NCBI GenBank assembly: GCA_012861695.1
Contig: JAAOOA010000273.1
Coordinates: 255,001-319,000 of the forward strand
Source of the DNA: Trematomus loennbergii
Taxonomy: Eukaryota; Chordata; Actinopteri; Perciformes; Nototheniidae
DNA length: 64,000 nt
Direction: 5' to 3'
Each line of letters opens with the position of its first letter. The stretch's first letter is position 1. The notes below the pieces were generated by a model. That model did no database searches, was not told where the DNA came from, and saw only the letters and a program-made list of their open reading frames with translations. Positions 1 through 11,700 of this stretch are shown one piece after another. A program made the position numbers and the translations under genes.

Positions 1-106
1 TTGAGCGAAATGAGGCATGGCTAAAATGCATGATCTGTTTGGTATTTTGAAAACATTTTGTATGGCCCTACAATATATCATTTAAATATACCATGATAGG
101 TCCACT

Positions 107-565
107 TTAAGGGGAACTGGGGATATGTATCAGCTGCTTGTGTGACAGTCAGACAGTGAATACTTTAGAAGCCGTGTGAGCTAACCCGGAGCTAACGGGA
201 GAATAAACTCCCGTGGAAGAGCAGCCAGCACTGCAGCGGTCGCTAAATGCCGCTGAAACACATTAATAAACAATGAACCACGGCACTCTGGAGAAAAGTA
301 TAAGGTTGGAGAAGTCGTTATTTAATTTAATCTGGCTTCGTATGATTAAAAGCAACACGATCATCGACCCGACGCAGTCCCCCGTTGTTGTTGTTGTGAG
401 CGCCGTTGGGGAGCAAATCAGCGATGTAAACGGTGACGTCATGACGCAGCAGCACCAGTCGGGCTCTGGCGGTGTGAACAGAGCGGGAGCAGAAAAGGGA
501 AACCGGAGCTGAACCAGAAAAGCTCTAGAGGAGCTAGAATGGGAAAAGCGCTGGTGTGAAAGCTG
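107..565. repeat. second copy of the TIR element right end
   Basis: Matches 52104-52563 closely (from aaggggaactggg to the gctggtgtgaaag terminus). The frames at 263-691 and 273-512 belong to this repeat and are not genes. Confidence 0.8.
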
Positions 566-762
566 CATTATTGACATGTTGGACAGCTTATATAAAAAGG
601 CTTCAAATGTATTTAGTATTGTATTAACATGTTTTAACACGTCACATCCTCTAGGGGGGTCCTCTAGGGGGGACAACTCTAAAACACCCATATGAAGAAG
701 ATCGGTTACATTTTAATAATCAATAAGTATGTGAACATAACCAATAACCCATAGACAAGTAA

Positions 763-903
763 GGGATAATGTGCAGCGACGCGGTCATTATGGGTAAAAG
801 AACACCGACAGGCAGATCAGGAGCCCGACGCGAAGCGGAGGGATCTAGATCGGCATGAAGGTGTTCTTTTACCCATAATGACCAAGTCGCTGCACATTAT
901 CCC
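763..903. mobile_element. foldback MITE, 141 bp
   Basis: Two 44-base arms starting GGGATAATGTGCAGCGAC and reading on through TCATTATGGGTAAAAGAACACC, with two mismatches and a loop of about 50 bases. A single strand would form a long hairpin. No coding capacity. Confidence 0.85.
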
Positions 904-2881
904 GCTTATTACATGGCCACATTCTCAACAAAGTTATGATATGACTCCCAATATTAATTGAAATGCTTTTATTGTTTTAGAAAATGTTTTTAATGATTAA
1001 AAACATAGTTGTAACTGATTTAAAATGACATTCATCCGCTACGAAAAATAGTCCGTTGTTGATGTTTGAACTAGGCTGTTGCAACGGCAGGAACTGCTTC
1101 GATAGCGTTTTTGAGGAGCTTTTTGATTACAGATTTGAAAACATCGTTGCTTGCTTTAAAAGTAGCACAATTCATTATGTCAAACCTTGGAAAGTATCTA
1201 GATATCCCTGCCCTAATGCAAAAGTAACTGGCAACTGAATATGTGTCGCCGTTTGATGTCTATGTCTGGACCGCTGCGTAAAAAGGAGGGTTTCGCCCGT
1301 TAATTCTCCGCTGTTTTCTTGTCGCTCTTGTCTTGTCAGTTCGAAAAGCAAACTGCATGCAGTTTGCTTTTCTGCCAAACTGTATACAGTTCAATCGACC
1401 GGACTTCTTTCTGCAGATTTGAGCGTCCTTAACAACGGTCATAAATCCTTGACAGCGGTCTGTCTGTTCTGGATTAACAACGTGTCACGTGTTCTGAATT
1501 GACCAATCAGAATCGAGTATTCAACTAAGCCATGTAATAATAACAAATACATGTAACATACTTTATTTTTGTTGTTCATTTATATCTTATTTTACCTAGT
1601 TAACAGTTATTTATTTATGCATATTTTTTAATCTCTCCAGTTTTAAAGGATATTTTTGGTTTACTGTCCTATAGTATACATTGAAATGATTTCAAACCTG
1701 TTGTTATTTATCCTAATAATTATAAAGGTGTGCCTTGGAAATATGTGTTTACATAAATTGTGATCAAACCGTTTGAGACCCACTGAGATAACTTAGAGTA
1801 AAGTGAACTATCTAAACCCTCAGAGTCCTTTACCTCACTGAGCCTCTCAGGGGAATGGAAAATGTAACCGGGGTGAAAAGGGTGTTATCTTACTTAATTA
1901 TGAATGTTGTTACATCAATGCCGAAAATTAGTTTTTTTTGTATTATATTTGTATTATATTTCCATTAATCTTGTGGACGTGCAGATTCCCAGCACCCTCA
2001 GCACCCCTACTTCCCATGGCATCTAACGTTCCGCTGTTCATTAAAAAACAGCGCTTTAAACAAACCATCATGCTCTTACTTTGAAAACCATGCGGAAATG
2101 TCGTCATCAGCAGGCCATCACGTGGCTTCCGAAAATAACCGAGTGACACGAGTAGATTTTAGCCGAGACCGGCGGAAAGTATGTCTCAAAACTCCGTGTG
2201 TGTAAAAAGACGATCCACAAGCAGAGATTTGAGATCCACAAGCAGAAACGTGAGATCCACAAGCGCATTTTTGGTTGACAAATACAAAATGGATTCACAA
2301 ATGCCTGATCGAAAGTTGTAAATGTTAAAGAGATATTCAAAGATCTTTTTTTTATTTGTAAAAATATTTTGCGCATTTGCAGATCCGTTTTACATTTGCA
2401 AATTTATTTGTGAGTTTGCAAATCTTTTAAATGCATTTGTGGATGGTGTTTTACATTTACAAATCACATATTTACACACAAATTATTTTTCTGTTCACAC
2501 AAATAATTATGAGACATGTCTATGCCCATACATGTTCAATTCACTACCCTGGAAGTTAATAAAGTTGTTAAAGTTGGAACAGCCTGTGGACAGCCGTTCT
2601 TCCTTGCATGTCAGTCGCCGACACCTTCTTACAGAGGACAGGCACATCTAGCTGCAGCACGACCCGTATATTTTCGCACGCCGTGTTCTCAACACATATC
2701 TTTTAAACATTTTTAACATTTTCAACATCGTGGATACATCCTTATATGCTCCCGGCAACACAAAGTGTGCAAGTGTCACTTTACTCGTCTTTTTCTCGTT
2801 ATTATTTTTTCTCACGCTGCGCCTCCCCTGAAGCTCTCTGGCGCCCCAGGGGAGGCGCGCCTCACACTTTGAAAACCGCTG
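904..2881. other. no gene seen
   Basis: AT-rich anonymous sequence. From 2150 to 2520 a repeat-like block has several gatccacaagcagag/catttgtggat motifs and possible inverted ends (gtatgtctcaaaa and its complement near 2513). Nothing codes convincingly. Confidence 0.6.
1343..1372. repeat. 30-bp perfect palindrome
   Basis: gaaaagcaaactgca followed directly by its reverse complement. No spacer, so it can form a cruciform. Surroundings are anonymous. Confidence 0.9.
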
Positions 2882-4381
2882 CACCAGACCATCCTCCGGG
2901 GAAATCCTCAGATACTCGCCCCGCCCCCTTACTGTGTATCGCTCACTGATTGGGCGATGCAGCGCATGCACTGATCTGATGCTTCTTGACATGAGAGCAG
3001 TTTCCCAGCGGAGTGAAGAAAACACATGAAACTCACGAGAGTCACTCCTCAGTCTATACTGTGTTTTGTTTCAATGAATGTATCATTCAGTTACAAATAT
3101 GTGATATATCTGAACAACAAAGTGGTCAATCCAATGAATGTTAATTTAACTGGGTTTTGATAGATAACATATCTCTTTTTATTCTCTCAACATATTAATC
3201 AAACTATTGTTCGTGTATACATTTTAAGAATGGCATTTATCGTTTTTGAGAATGAGTTCTTATTTTATTTTATTTACTTGGGTCTACAACAGATGATACA
3301 AATGTTAGTCAGTAAATGTAAATGCGATTATCGCTCCTCCGTTTTTAGGATTTATTTGATAAATACTAATAAAATTGAACAAAACGAAAAAAACGAACGA
3401 AACGTAACATCCGGTACGGTAGCCGGTTTGTCCCAAAAGTCACCCGACATGAACACGGAGCGAAATTCTCAGTAGCTTCATTGTATTTTCTTTATTTTGT
3501 ATTAATAAACCACAACATGTCATCACCTTGTGGATGACTTGGTGACTCGTAGCGGAATAGAGGACCATCAGACAGGCGGTTTGTTGGTGATAAGACAGTA
3601 TTGACACTCCCGTCTCAGGTCCTCTGTCCTCCAGAGTAGGAGTGTACCTGGATCACAGAGCAGGCGTTCTGTCCTTCTACAGCATCGTCTCTGAAACCAT
3701 GACTCTCCTCCACAGAGTGCAGACCACATTCACTCAGCCGCTACATGCTGGACTTTGGGTTTTATAATCCTGGAGCCACAGCTGAGTTTTGTAAACTGAA
3801 ATGGCCTGAAGTCATTTGAGGAACTCTTCTACTTCTTAAACTCACCGTGTGTCCATCATTGTTGCTGAGAGCTGATTGCTCATGTCTTCACTGCACAGAG
3901 ATCAGCTGTCAATCAAACATGATGGGATGTGCTTTAACATCTTCTCACGAGTTGTTCTGTGTCGTGTTAAATGATCAATAATCATTTAAAACATATAGTC
4001 TTATACTCTGATTGCCTTTTACTCTGTTCAATTGTATTTTTAGTCTTGTATGTGTTTAACAGAGACGTGTGTTCATCATTAAAAATGTGTTGAATATGGA
4101 TATGGATGTATTTGTTGTGTTTCTTGTAAAGTGAGTCTTTAGAGAGAAAGCACCAGAGCTTCTTTCATTGGAGATATTTGATTCTAAAGGTTTTTAATTT
4201 GTAACTAAGTCTAAATGTGTTGAATGCATAAATGAAAGTTTGAATAATGCAACAAAACGGAAAAAAGAAAGTCATAAAAAAGAAAAGCTAACAGGTCGAG
4301 TGCCACATTACACGTCTGTATATTTTTAATCTTGTTAATAAAAGAACTAAGAGGACAAAAGTGAACATCTCAGTCTCATGC
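2882..4381 (+). repeat. left arm of a 1.5 kb inverted repeat
   Basis: Reverse complement of 61360-62872 with scattered substitutions and small indels. It contains a TRIM SPRY 3' end with its 3' flank, and beyond it anonymous sequence with a shared short open frame (3230-3475 here). The match starts at the caccagaccatcctccgg-like stretch and ends near cttgttaataaaa...ctcagtct. Its flanks do not match those of the partner. Confidence 0.85.
3605..3819 (+). pseudogene. TRIM SPRY C-terminal fragment (copy D)
   Basis: Plus-strand fragment of the TRIM gene found at 35.9 kb and 48.3 kb, starting abruptly inside the SPRY domain. Visible are SRVGVYLDHRAGVLSFYS, SETMTLLHRVQTTFTQPLHAG and a closing EFCKLK. 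The normal TAG stop has become TGG, so the frame would run on to 3817-3819, and an extra base near 3770 shifts it to a stop beforehand. No RING, B-box or coiled coil precedes it. It is a dead 3' fragment carried by the inverted-repeat arm. Confidence 0.8.
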
Positions 4382-6741
4382 TTTCTCTAACCTTGTGTTG
4401 TGTTCGAAAGCTGTTACCGTCATGGTGTTCGCGGGTACATTTTGACCCATGATTTATTTCAGTCCAAAACACAAAAAATAAATGACTATCATCCAATATT
4501 GTTTAACTACATCATAACTAACTTATTGTGCATTCATAACCGTACAATCCTGTTGTAATTTAATCAGGGACGTGCACAGACATTTGGAGGGGCTATTGCT
4601 CTAAACTGGAAAAAGGGCCTCCCCCCCAAAAAAAAACCATAAGACCTTTTGAAAATTCTAACTTGTTTTATATGTAAAAGGTTGATCAAATAAAAAACAC
4701 AACACTGTCATTGCAAGTGACACTCAGTTGACTTTTATGTCCACTGCTAAATTCGTTATTCAGGCACATTTTTTGTTTTGCGGTCCATATCTCATTAAAA
4801 TATCTAATGTTAGTAACTATTAAAGAAAAAATGGGGACAATCCTGTTTTAATGTAGTTTGACCATTGTAACTGTGCAGGCATAGGCTACTGATAAAATAG
4901 GGCTTCTAACTAATTACCTTAAATAAAATCACTAATTCATTAAACCAGTTCAATACGCTTTATTCTTATTCTTATCATTCTTTATGAGCGCAGTAACGGT
5001 AAGGTATCTAATTACTTATTTATTTAGTATTCCATAACTTAATAACAGCGGTGGTGGCTCCAGAGTATTTTGTTGGGTCAAATCTGCATTCATGTCGACG
5101 CTAAGCTTTACGTTTTTTAAACCAATGACTGGTGATTTCTTCTATTGTTATTTAACTGTTTCTCAGAGGTATCTGTCGGTTTCTGCCTTTTCAATTTTCA
5201 ACATGGTTGACCAAGTGTGCAGTGTATTGTTTTCCATGTACAAAACATGACTTTTTTTGCAAATCCATACAACATAATATCTGCAAAGAAGTGTGGAGGA
5301 AACTTCTGTGTAGCAATGCATGGAGTCACCGACTCAGGAAGGAGACACGGTGAGAGTTGGAGCTTTGATGTCAAACACTGATGGGTTCATTCAGAGTATT
5401 CGGCCGGAGGATTCACATCACAAATCAAAGAGTCAGAGGTTCTGACCACACGGTAGAGTTGCCACGTCAATTCTGAAGAGCCTCTCTCTATGCTAGACCT
5501 TTTAACAGGTTCACAGAGAGAAATCAACATCTCTGAAGGAGTAGACTAAACAGCTGGGAACACTGAGCCACCTGCGTCCGACACTCATGGCCTCAAGGAT
5601 TTCACATCCTAGAGCCCACAAACACCGATAAAGAAGTGCCTCAGTGTTCTCACAACAATTACCCTTCGTGCCAGACAAGTTGACCGGTCACACACTGGTG
5701 ACAACACATATGGCACCAAGGCCTTTCCTTAAAGGAGATAACACGTCACAGAGCAAAAGGTTAGATATCTAGAATAATTATTCCTTAACAAGAAGGTTTT
5801 GTACAACCTGAATATATGGAAGACAATTCAAAAATAAAGAGCAGTACTCTCAAGCATCTGACTCTTCTGATTCTGAATCGTCTTTTTGGGGCAGGCAATA
5901 AGATCTATCTATAGATGGTATGTCTATCTCAGTAAGGATGTATTAATATTAATAATTAATGAAATAAAGTGTACTCTTCAAAAATAATGGATCATCTTGT
6001 TTCCCATTATCAAGGTTAACCATGACCCAAATAAAACAAGTTGAAAGATATTTTTCAATTGCTACTATTTTCACATTATAGGCAATTAGTCCAAGCCCTA
6101 TCACAAAAAAACGGTTTGATTGAATTGAAATGATCAGGTGTCCTTTGTACAAAGACTTATTCTGAAAAATAAAATAAAACATTTAAATGTGCATCTACTG
6201 TCTCACTGAGTGAGAGATAGTGCCCCCTAATGTTCGATCACTGAATTGTTTGCTGGTTTATTTGTTGAGTTCTCTACAAAATAAGAAAGCCATTCATAAA
6301 TACTAGTACATAAAACGTCTGAAGCAAATGTATATTATAGCTACTTGCTGACTCAGGCTTCATTATTCCTTCTCAGCCTTGAAGTGTGTTTTCTGCAAGG
6401 TTATTCTAATCACATTTGTATCCAGTGTTATCTGACTTGAAGGTCAAAGTAAGGCAAAACACTGAATACATTTAATCTTACATTTTATTGCAAAACGCAT
6501 AGTTTTGTAACATTGATGCTTGCATTGAGTATGGGATGTGACCAATTTCGCTATCTCATCTACCTGTTGAAATTGATGAGAACACATGAATAATCCGGAA
6601 TGACTGCTTTCCCCGTCTCCTTGTTTCACCGTGTTTCAATCATACATCCATGGTTTCAATGTGTTTGGGTTCTATCCCCCCCCCCTCTCCAACCTTGCAA
6701 CCCATACCCCCACCTCCCAATGTCCATCTACGCATCTGCAG
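4382..6741. other. no gene seen upstream of the SLC6 gene
   Basis: AT-rich. Contains a possible element end (agggacgtgcacagacatttggagggg, from about 4565) and a C-run beside an A-run at 4621. The frame at 5949-6182 has no domain. Regulatory sequence of the transporter may be here but none was identified. Confidence 0.55.
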
Positions 6742-6749
6742 CATAAATA
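6742..6749 (+). promoter_or_regulatory. possible TATA-like box of the SLC6 gene
   Basis: CATAAATA lies about 220 bases before the start codon, just after a pyrimidine/C-rich stretch near 6677-6720. The position would fit a transcript starting near 6775. It rests only on spacing and motif; an untranslated first exon further upstream is equally possible. Confidence 0.25.
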
Positions 6750-6967
6750 GTTTGAGTGTCAGTCAACAGCACTCTCAGTAACAGGACTAACAGATCATTC
6801 CCCAACACATCGTCAACTTTACATGAGCATCACATCACTTCACGCAGTTCAGACGGAAAACTAGTGTCAGAGTTCTTTGGCAAGAACGCCCAAACTCGCA
6901 TGTGGGTTTAGGAGTTACTGACACTGCAGAGGGGAAACTTACGGTTAAGTGAGTTAAAGGACGAAAG

Positions 6968-8696
6968 ATGGCCATGGACGGAAAAAATGGCATCCACACA
7001 GTGTCGGTGCCAAACGGACACCCACAGACGTCTAAAGATAATGAGGGACGGGGTAATTGGAGAAACAAAGCCGAGTTTTTCCTGACTGTGATGGGTGCGA
7101 TCATCGGCCCTGGCAATGTATGGAGGTTTCCCTACCTATGCTACAGAAACGGCGGAGGTGAGTTATTTTCACACAGTCTGTTGCTCTCAGTTGCTTTAAG
7201 TCTCATAAAGAAGTAAAGGCAATTTTCTTTTTCGCAGGCGTGTTCTTCATCCCATACTTCTTGTTCATGTTTACATGCGGAATCCCGTTATTCTTCCTTG
7301 AGACTGCTTTAGGACAATACACTAGCCAGGGGAGTATAACGTGCTGGAGAAAGATTTGTCCGCTTTTCCAAGGTAATGTCTTAACATTTCTTATTTTCAG
7401 TAGAATTACCTATGCAAATGTGTTCGTATTTGTCAAGTGGCTCGTCATATTCTTCACCGGATATTTTGGATGTGAACAGTGCGCGTAATTACGCACAAAG
7501 TGTATCCTTTTGGCTATGTCACCGTGGGCCTATTTCATTTTTTTGGAGCAGATTCTTTGTCATTTATCTCTGCATAATGATTATTATCTTATTATTGACT
7601 TTCTGCACAGGTCTCTCTGTACCGAGCAGACAGTGTTGTTGAGTGCAACAAGATACTATTATCTGCATGCCACACTCCCTCACTCTTGTATTTTTCTCCT
7701 TCTTTTTTCAGGCATGGGCTATGCCAGTCACTTAATCATTTTATTTAGTGCAACCTCTTATATTGTCATCATTGCATGGGCGTTCTTTTACCTGTTCTCA
7801 TCATTCAGTGCGGATTTGCCTTGGGCCACATGTGGACACGAGTGGAACACAGGTACAGTACGCTGTCTTCAAACTTTTGGCGGGGGCTTCGGAAGCCTGT
7901 GGATGTACATTTTTATAATTACCAGATATTGAGTATGAATAATGTATTTTAAGTTAATATATACTTATTTGATTACGGATTTCACTGCAATATTGTTACA
8001 AAAAAGTGTTTGTGTAATGTGCAACGCAAGGGATATCAAGCAAAAATATAGAACATTTTCTTTCTCATAAAATAATCTCTCTTTTCTTGCTTTATGGAAG
8101 TAATGCAACGTTTATGAACATAAAAACCTGTAAAAATCTGTTTGATGCAATATTGAAAATGTGAATATTTACATTGTTTTGTTTTCCAGAGTCTTGTCTG
8201 GATCTCTCCCATCCCAATGTGAGCCTCAGCATGGCATCAAGACTGAATACCACTCTTCCTGTTATGGAGTTCTGGCAGTAAGCATGAAGTCAACTCACAC
8301 ATTGAATTGCATTTCTTTCTGTCAATCATTTACGTTTGATCTCCCTCCCCTTCTATTACCACCACAAGTCTGGAGTGACAGGGGGAAACAATGGTACCAG
8401 CATGCAGAACGTTATAGCATGCAGGGCAGCCAACATGGCACTGCATCAAGTTTTCTCCTAGAAGAGCAACAGATAATACACTACATCTTTTTCCATCCAC
8501 TACAAGCTCACTCTAGAGAGTTTATTATCACGTTGTCTCAACTGGAAGGACACCCTATCCCATTAAAGTGCTTTAAAATGAACCTTTGGTGCCCCCTCTC
8601 CACTCCCATTTTTGAGCCCAGCTCTGATTTTCTCTCACACCTTTCTGTCACATATCACCATCTCATTCTTCTGCTTAGTTTTTCACTTTCCCTTTG

Positions 8697-8733
<37 letters not shown>

Positions 8734-11700
8734 CACTTGTAATTATTATTTAATTTTGCTCTCTCTCTAACCCATGAATCCCCTTCTCTGTCCAGGCACC
8801 GGGTTTTGAAAATCTCCAGTGGTATTGAGGACGTCGGTAGCTTGAGGTGGGAACTGGTCTTTTGTCTCATCCTGGCATGGGTCCTCTGCTACTTTTGCGT
8901 TTGGAAAGGAATCAAGTCAACAGGAAAGGTTAGCTGGTCAAACACTTAACATTCTTGAAGAAATGCAGGTCCAAATAAAGTTTTAATGATTTTGTTAGTT
9001 TTCAAAATGTTTTAAAAGTTATTTTAAAGATACAGTATTATTCAAACCGACATCTATTCTTCCAGTTACAGGTACTGTATATATTAATTGTAAATACTAG
9101 TGTAAATAGGCAAAAGTTATTTTTTAACCTACATTTGAGTTCACTCTAACTCACGTAGACCCTTTTGCACAAAAAAAGTGGAGTACCTAATACAAAAACA
9201 TGGACAGTATCACTCACTGGCTTCACAACATGTACTGTTTTGGTTGTTTACAGTGTACTGATATACTAAGTTTATGAATTGGAGTTCCACCATCACTACC
9301 ACATGAGACTTATATTATATGGAAACATATATTACCTGATGTGCTCAAGATTTATAGGACATTAAAAGCAGTGTTTTACATCAGCAGTTATTACCCACCG
9401 TAATAATGCTAATTAGGGGTGAGGAGTCGATGGCCCATTGACCCTTTGACCGGTGACCCGGTGACCCTGTGAACCTGTGAGCTTATGAAACAGGGAGATG
9501 TTTCGGGTTTTTTCTGGGGAAAGTAGCTCCTGGTAGGGTCTACAAAAGGCTTATTTGTTCCATTAGGGAGGCAGACTCAAGAGTGATTTTCAGGCCCTAA
9601 GCAGCGCAATACAAATGAGACTTTATGAGGTAGGTTTTGGTCAAAGGCTGCAACTTCTTTTATCAGATATCTGAGAAGATTAGAAATACAGGAAGGGTCT
9701 GAGGAGTCCATTATACTCCACACTGTTGACGTCAACAGAAATGTTTAGCTTAAGGGATTTGCTCTTACTAGCTGTCGGCCATTATACCCACATATTTGCT
9801 TTGCTCTAAGTCCCAGACTGAGAGTTAATCCAGGCTCTTATTTACTGTTTACATCTCACGTGGGTGTTTAGCTTAGAAGTGGTTATTCGCAGTAGTCACT
9901 TTAGTTTGGCATCTTAATAGAGCATGCAAATTATCTTTTCGAGATATTTAGCTGAATGATATTAGCTGACAAGTTTATTTTAGGGATACAAGTTGTTCAA
10001 GGGTACATTTTCTGTTGTGGTTAAAGTAACGTTTAAGGTTTAGTAGTTTTAATGGTAGGTCTAGGGGAGAAACATAGACAATACAGATTCCCACAAGGAT
10101 GAATAACAAGACAGGTTAGGCGTACGTAGGGTTTCCTCTAGCGGACAGAAGGGATAAGAAAGTGGTCTAAAACAATGTAAGTTTAAATGGTTATCAGGGC
10201 AAACGGTGGGTGAGTAAATATCACAGATAAGGCTTAGTCATGCAATACCTGGTAGTTAGGACTTGGTGTGTCTACAATACACAGGTTCACTTTAATCTGA
10301 CCCGTGTCCAGTTTAAGGTATCACACATGGATAAAACATATTACAGTGGCTGCAGCTAAGAGCAGTAATCCAACTGTACATTTATTTCTATTAGATGATG
10401 AAGGTGTTAAATCTGATGCTACATAATAAAAATATAGGTTATAGCCGCCTGTTACCCAATTAGCATGTTTAAGCTACTGTTAATTAATATGTGGGAAGTT
10501 ATTGTTTTACCATAAGTCATAACTACACTGTAGCTATGTACATATGACAATAAAAGCCTTGAATCTTGAATAACTGCTAAAACAATCAGTCGTTTCATTG
10601 ATTGGTCGATTCATGGACTGATCTATTACATATTGGTGCAAGCTGGCAATAAATGTCTTTGTTTCTCTTCAGGCTGCTTTCTTTACAGCTACCTTCCCCT
10701 TCATTATGCTGTTTGTTCTGCTCATCCGTGGTGTCACCCTCCCGGGGGCGATGGACGGGATCATTTACTACCTCTACCCTGACATCTCCCGCCTCTCAGA
10801 TCCCCAGGTAAACCCATGTGCTCTTTAGAGCAGAACCACTGTCCTTTACACAGAGTCATAACCATACACATATATTTTCACACATATACTTGCTTTCAGG
10901 TGTGGATGGATGCTGGAACTCAGATATTCTTCTCCTATGCCATCGGCCTTGGATTCCTAACTTCTCTTGGGAGTTACAACACCTTCAATAATGACTGTTA
11001 CAAGTATGGCCTGACCTGTCAACATTATTATGATTATTTTTCTTTAAATTTAGTGTTTCTTGTTCTTTATATAATTTTTCCACAAACGTATTTGATTTGT
11101 GTCAGTTTAAGGTTCCCGAAGTTGGCCAATCACAACTTTCTCTTGTCATAAATATAATTAATCTGACTGATTTTAGGCTTTATGTATTCTGCCACACTGT
11201 GGGACTATAAAAAGAGGGAGTACCACTTAGACTGAATATTAATGGGGTAATTCAAACGTTATGTATGGTGTTCCTGGTCAGAAATGACCAGCCATAGAAA
11301 AATAAATATATTATACTTTACTATGTTCAAGCAGCATACAATAAATACACATTTTCAAAACACCCCCACACCAAAAACAGCAGAAATAGACTGTACAACT
11401 TCCAAGTGTGTACATGTAAAAGCCCTTTAGGACATCATTTCCAAAAGTAAGTCTAGAACTTCTAATAATGACTAGGAATTAGGTTGTGCAGGAACACCGT
11501 CAAACTAACTTGAAAAGAGAGTTGAGCACAATGTAATGCTGCAATGCCAAGATTTTCTAAACATCCTTGTGTATCAAATATCTTACTCATTACACATTTT
11601 TAAAACTGTGCTCATTTTCTTTTCAGGACTGTTTTTACTTGTGTCTACTGAACAGTGCCACCAGCATTGTGTCAGGCTTCGCCATTTTCTCTGTTTTGGG

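Noticed and set aside
3230..3475. 81-codon frame with a counterpart at 62150-62521
   Set aside because: Conserved only because both lie in the inverted-repeat arms; lengths differ through indels and no domain is seen.
7510..7932. 140-codon frame as a separate gene
   Set aside because: It is SLC6 exon 3 extended into both flanking introns.
8161..8697. 178-codon frame as a separate gene
   Set aside because: Chance read-through of SLC6 exon 4 and its intron; the true exon 8190-8277 is in another frame.
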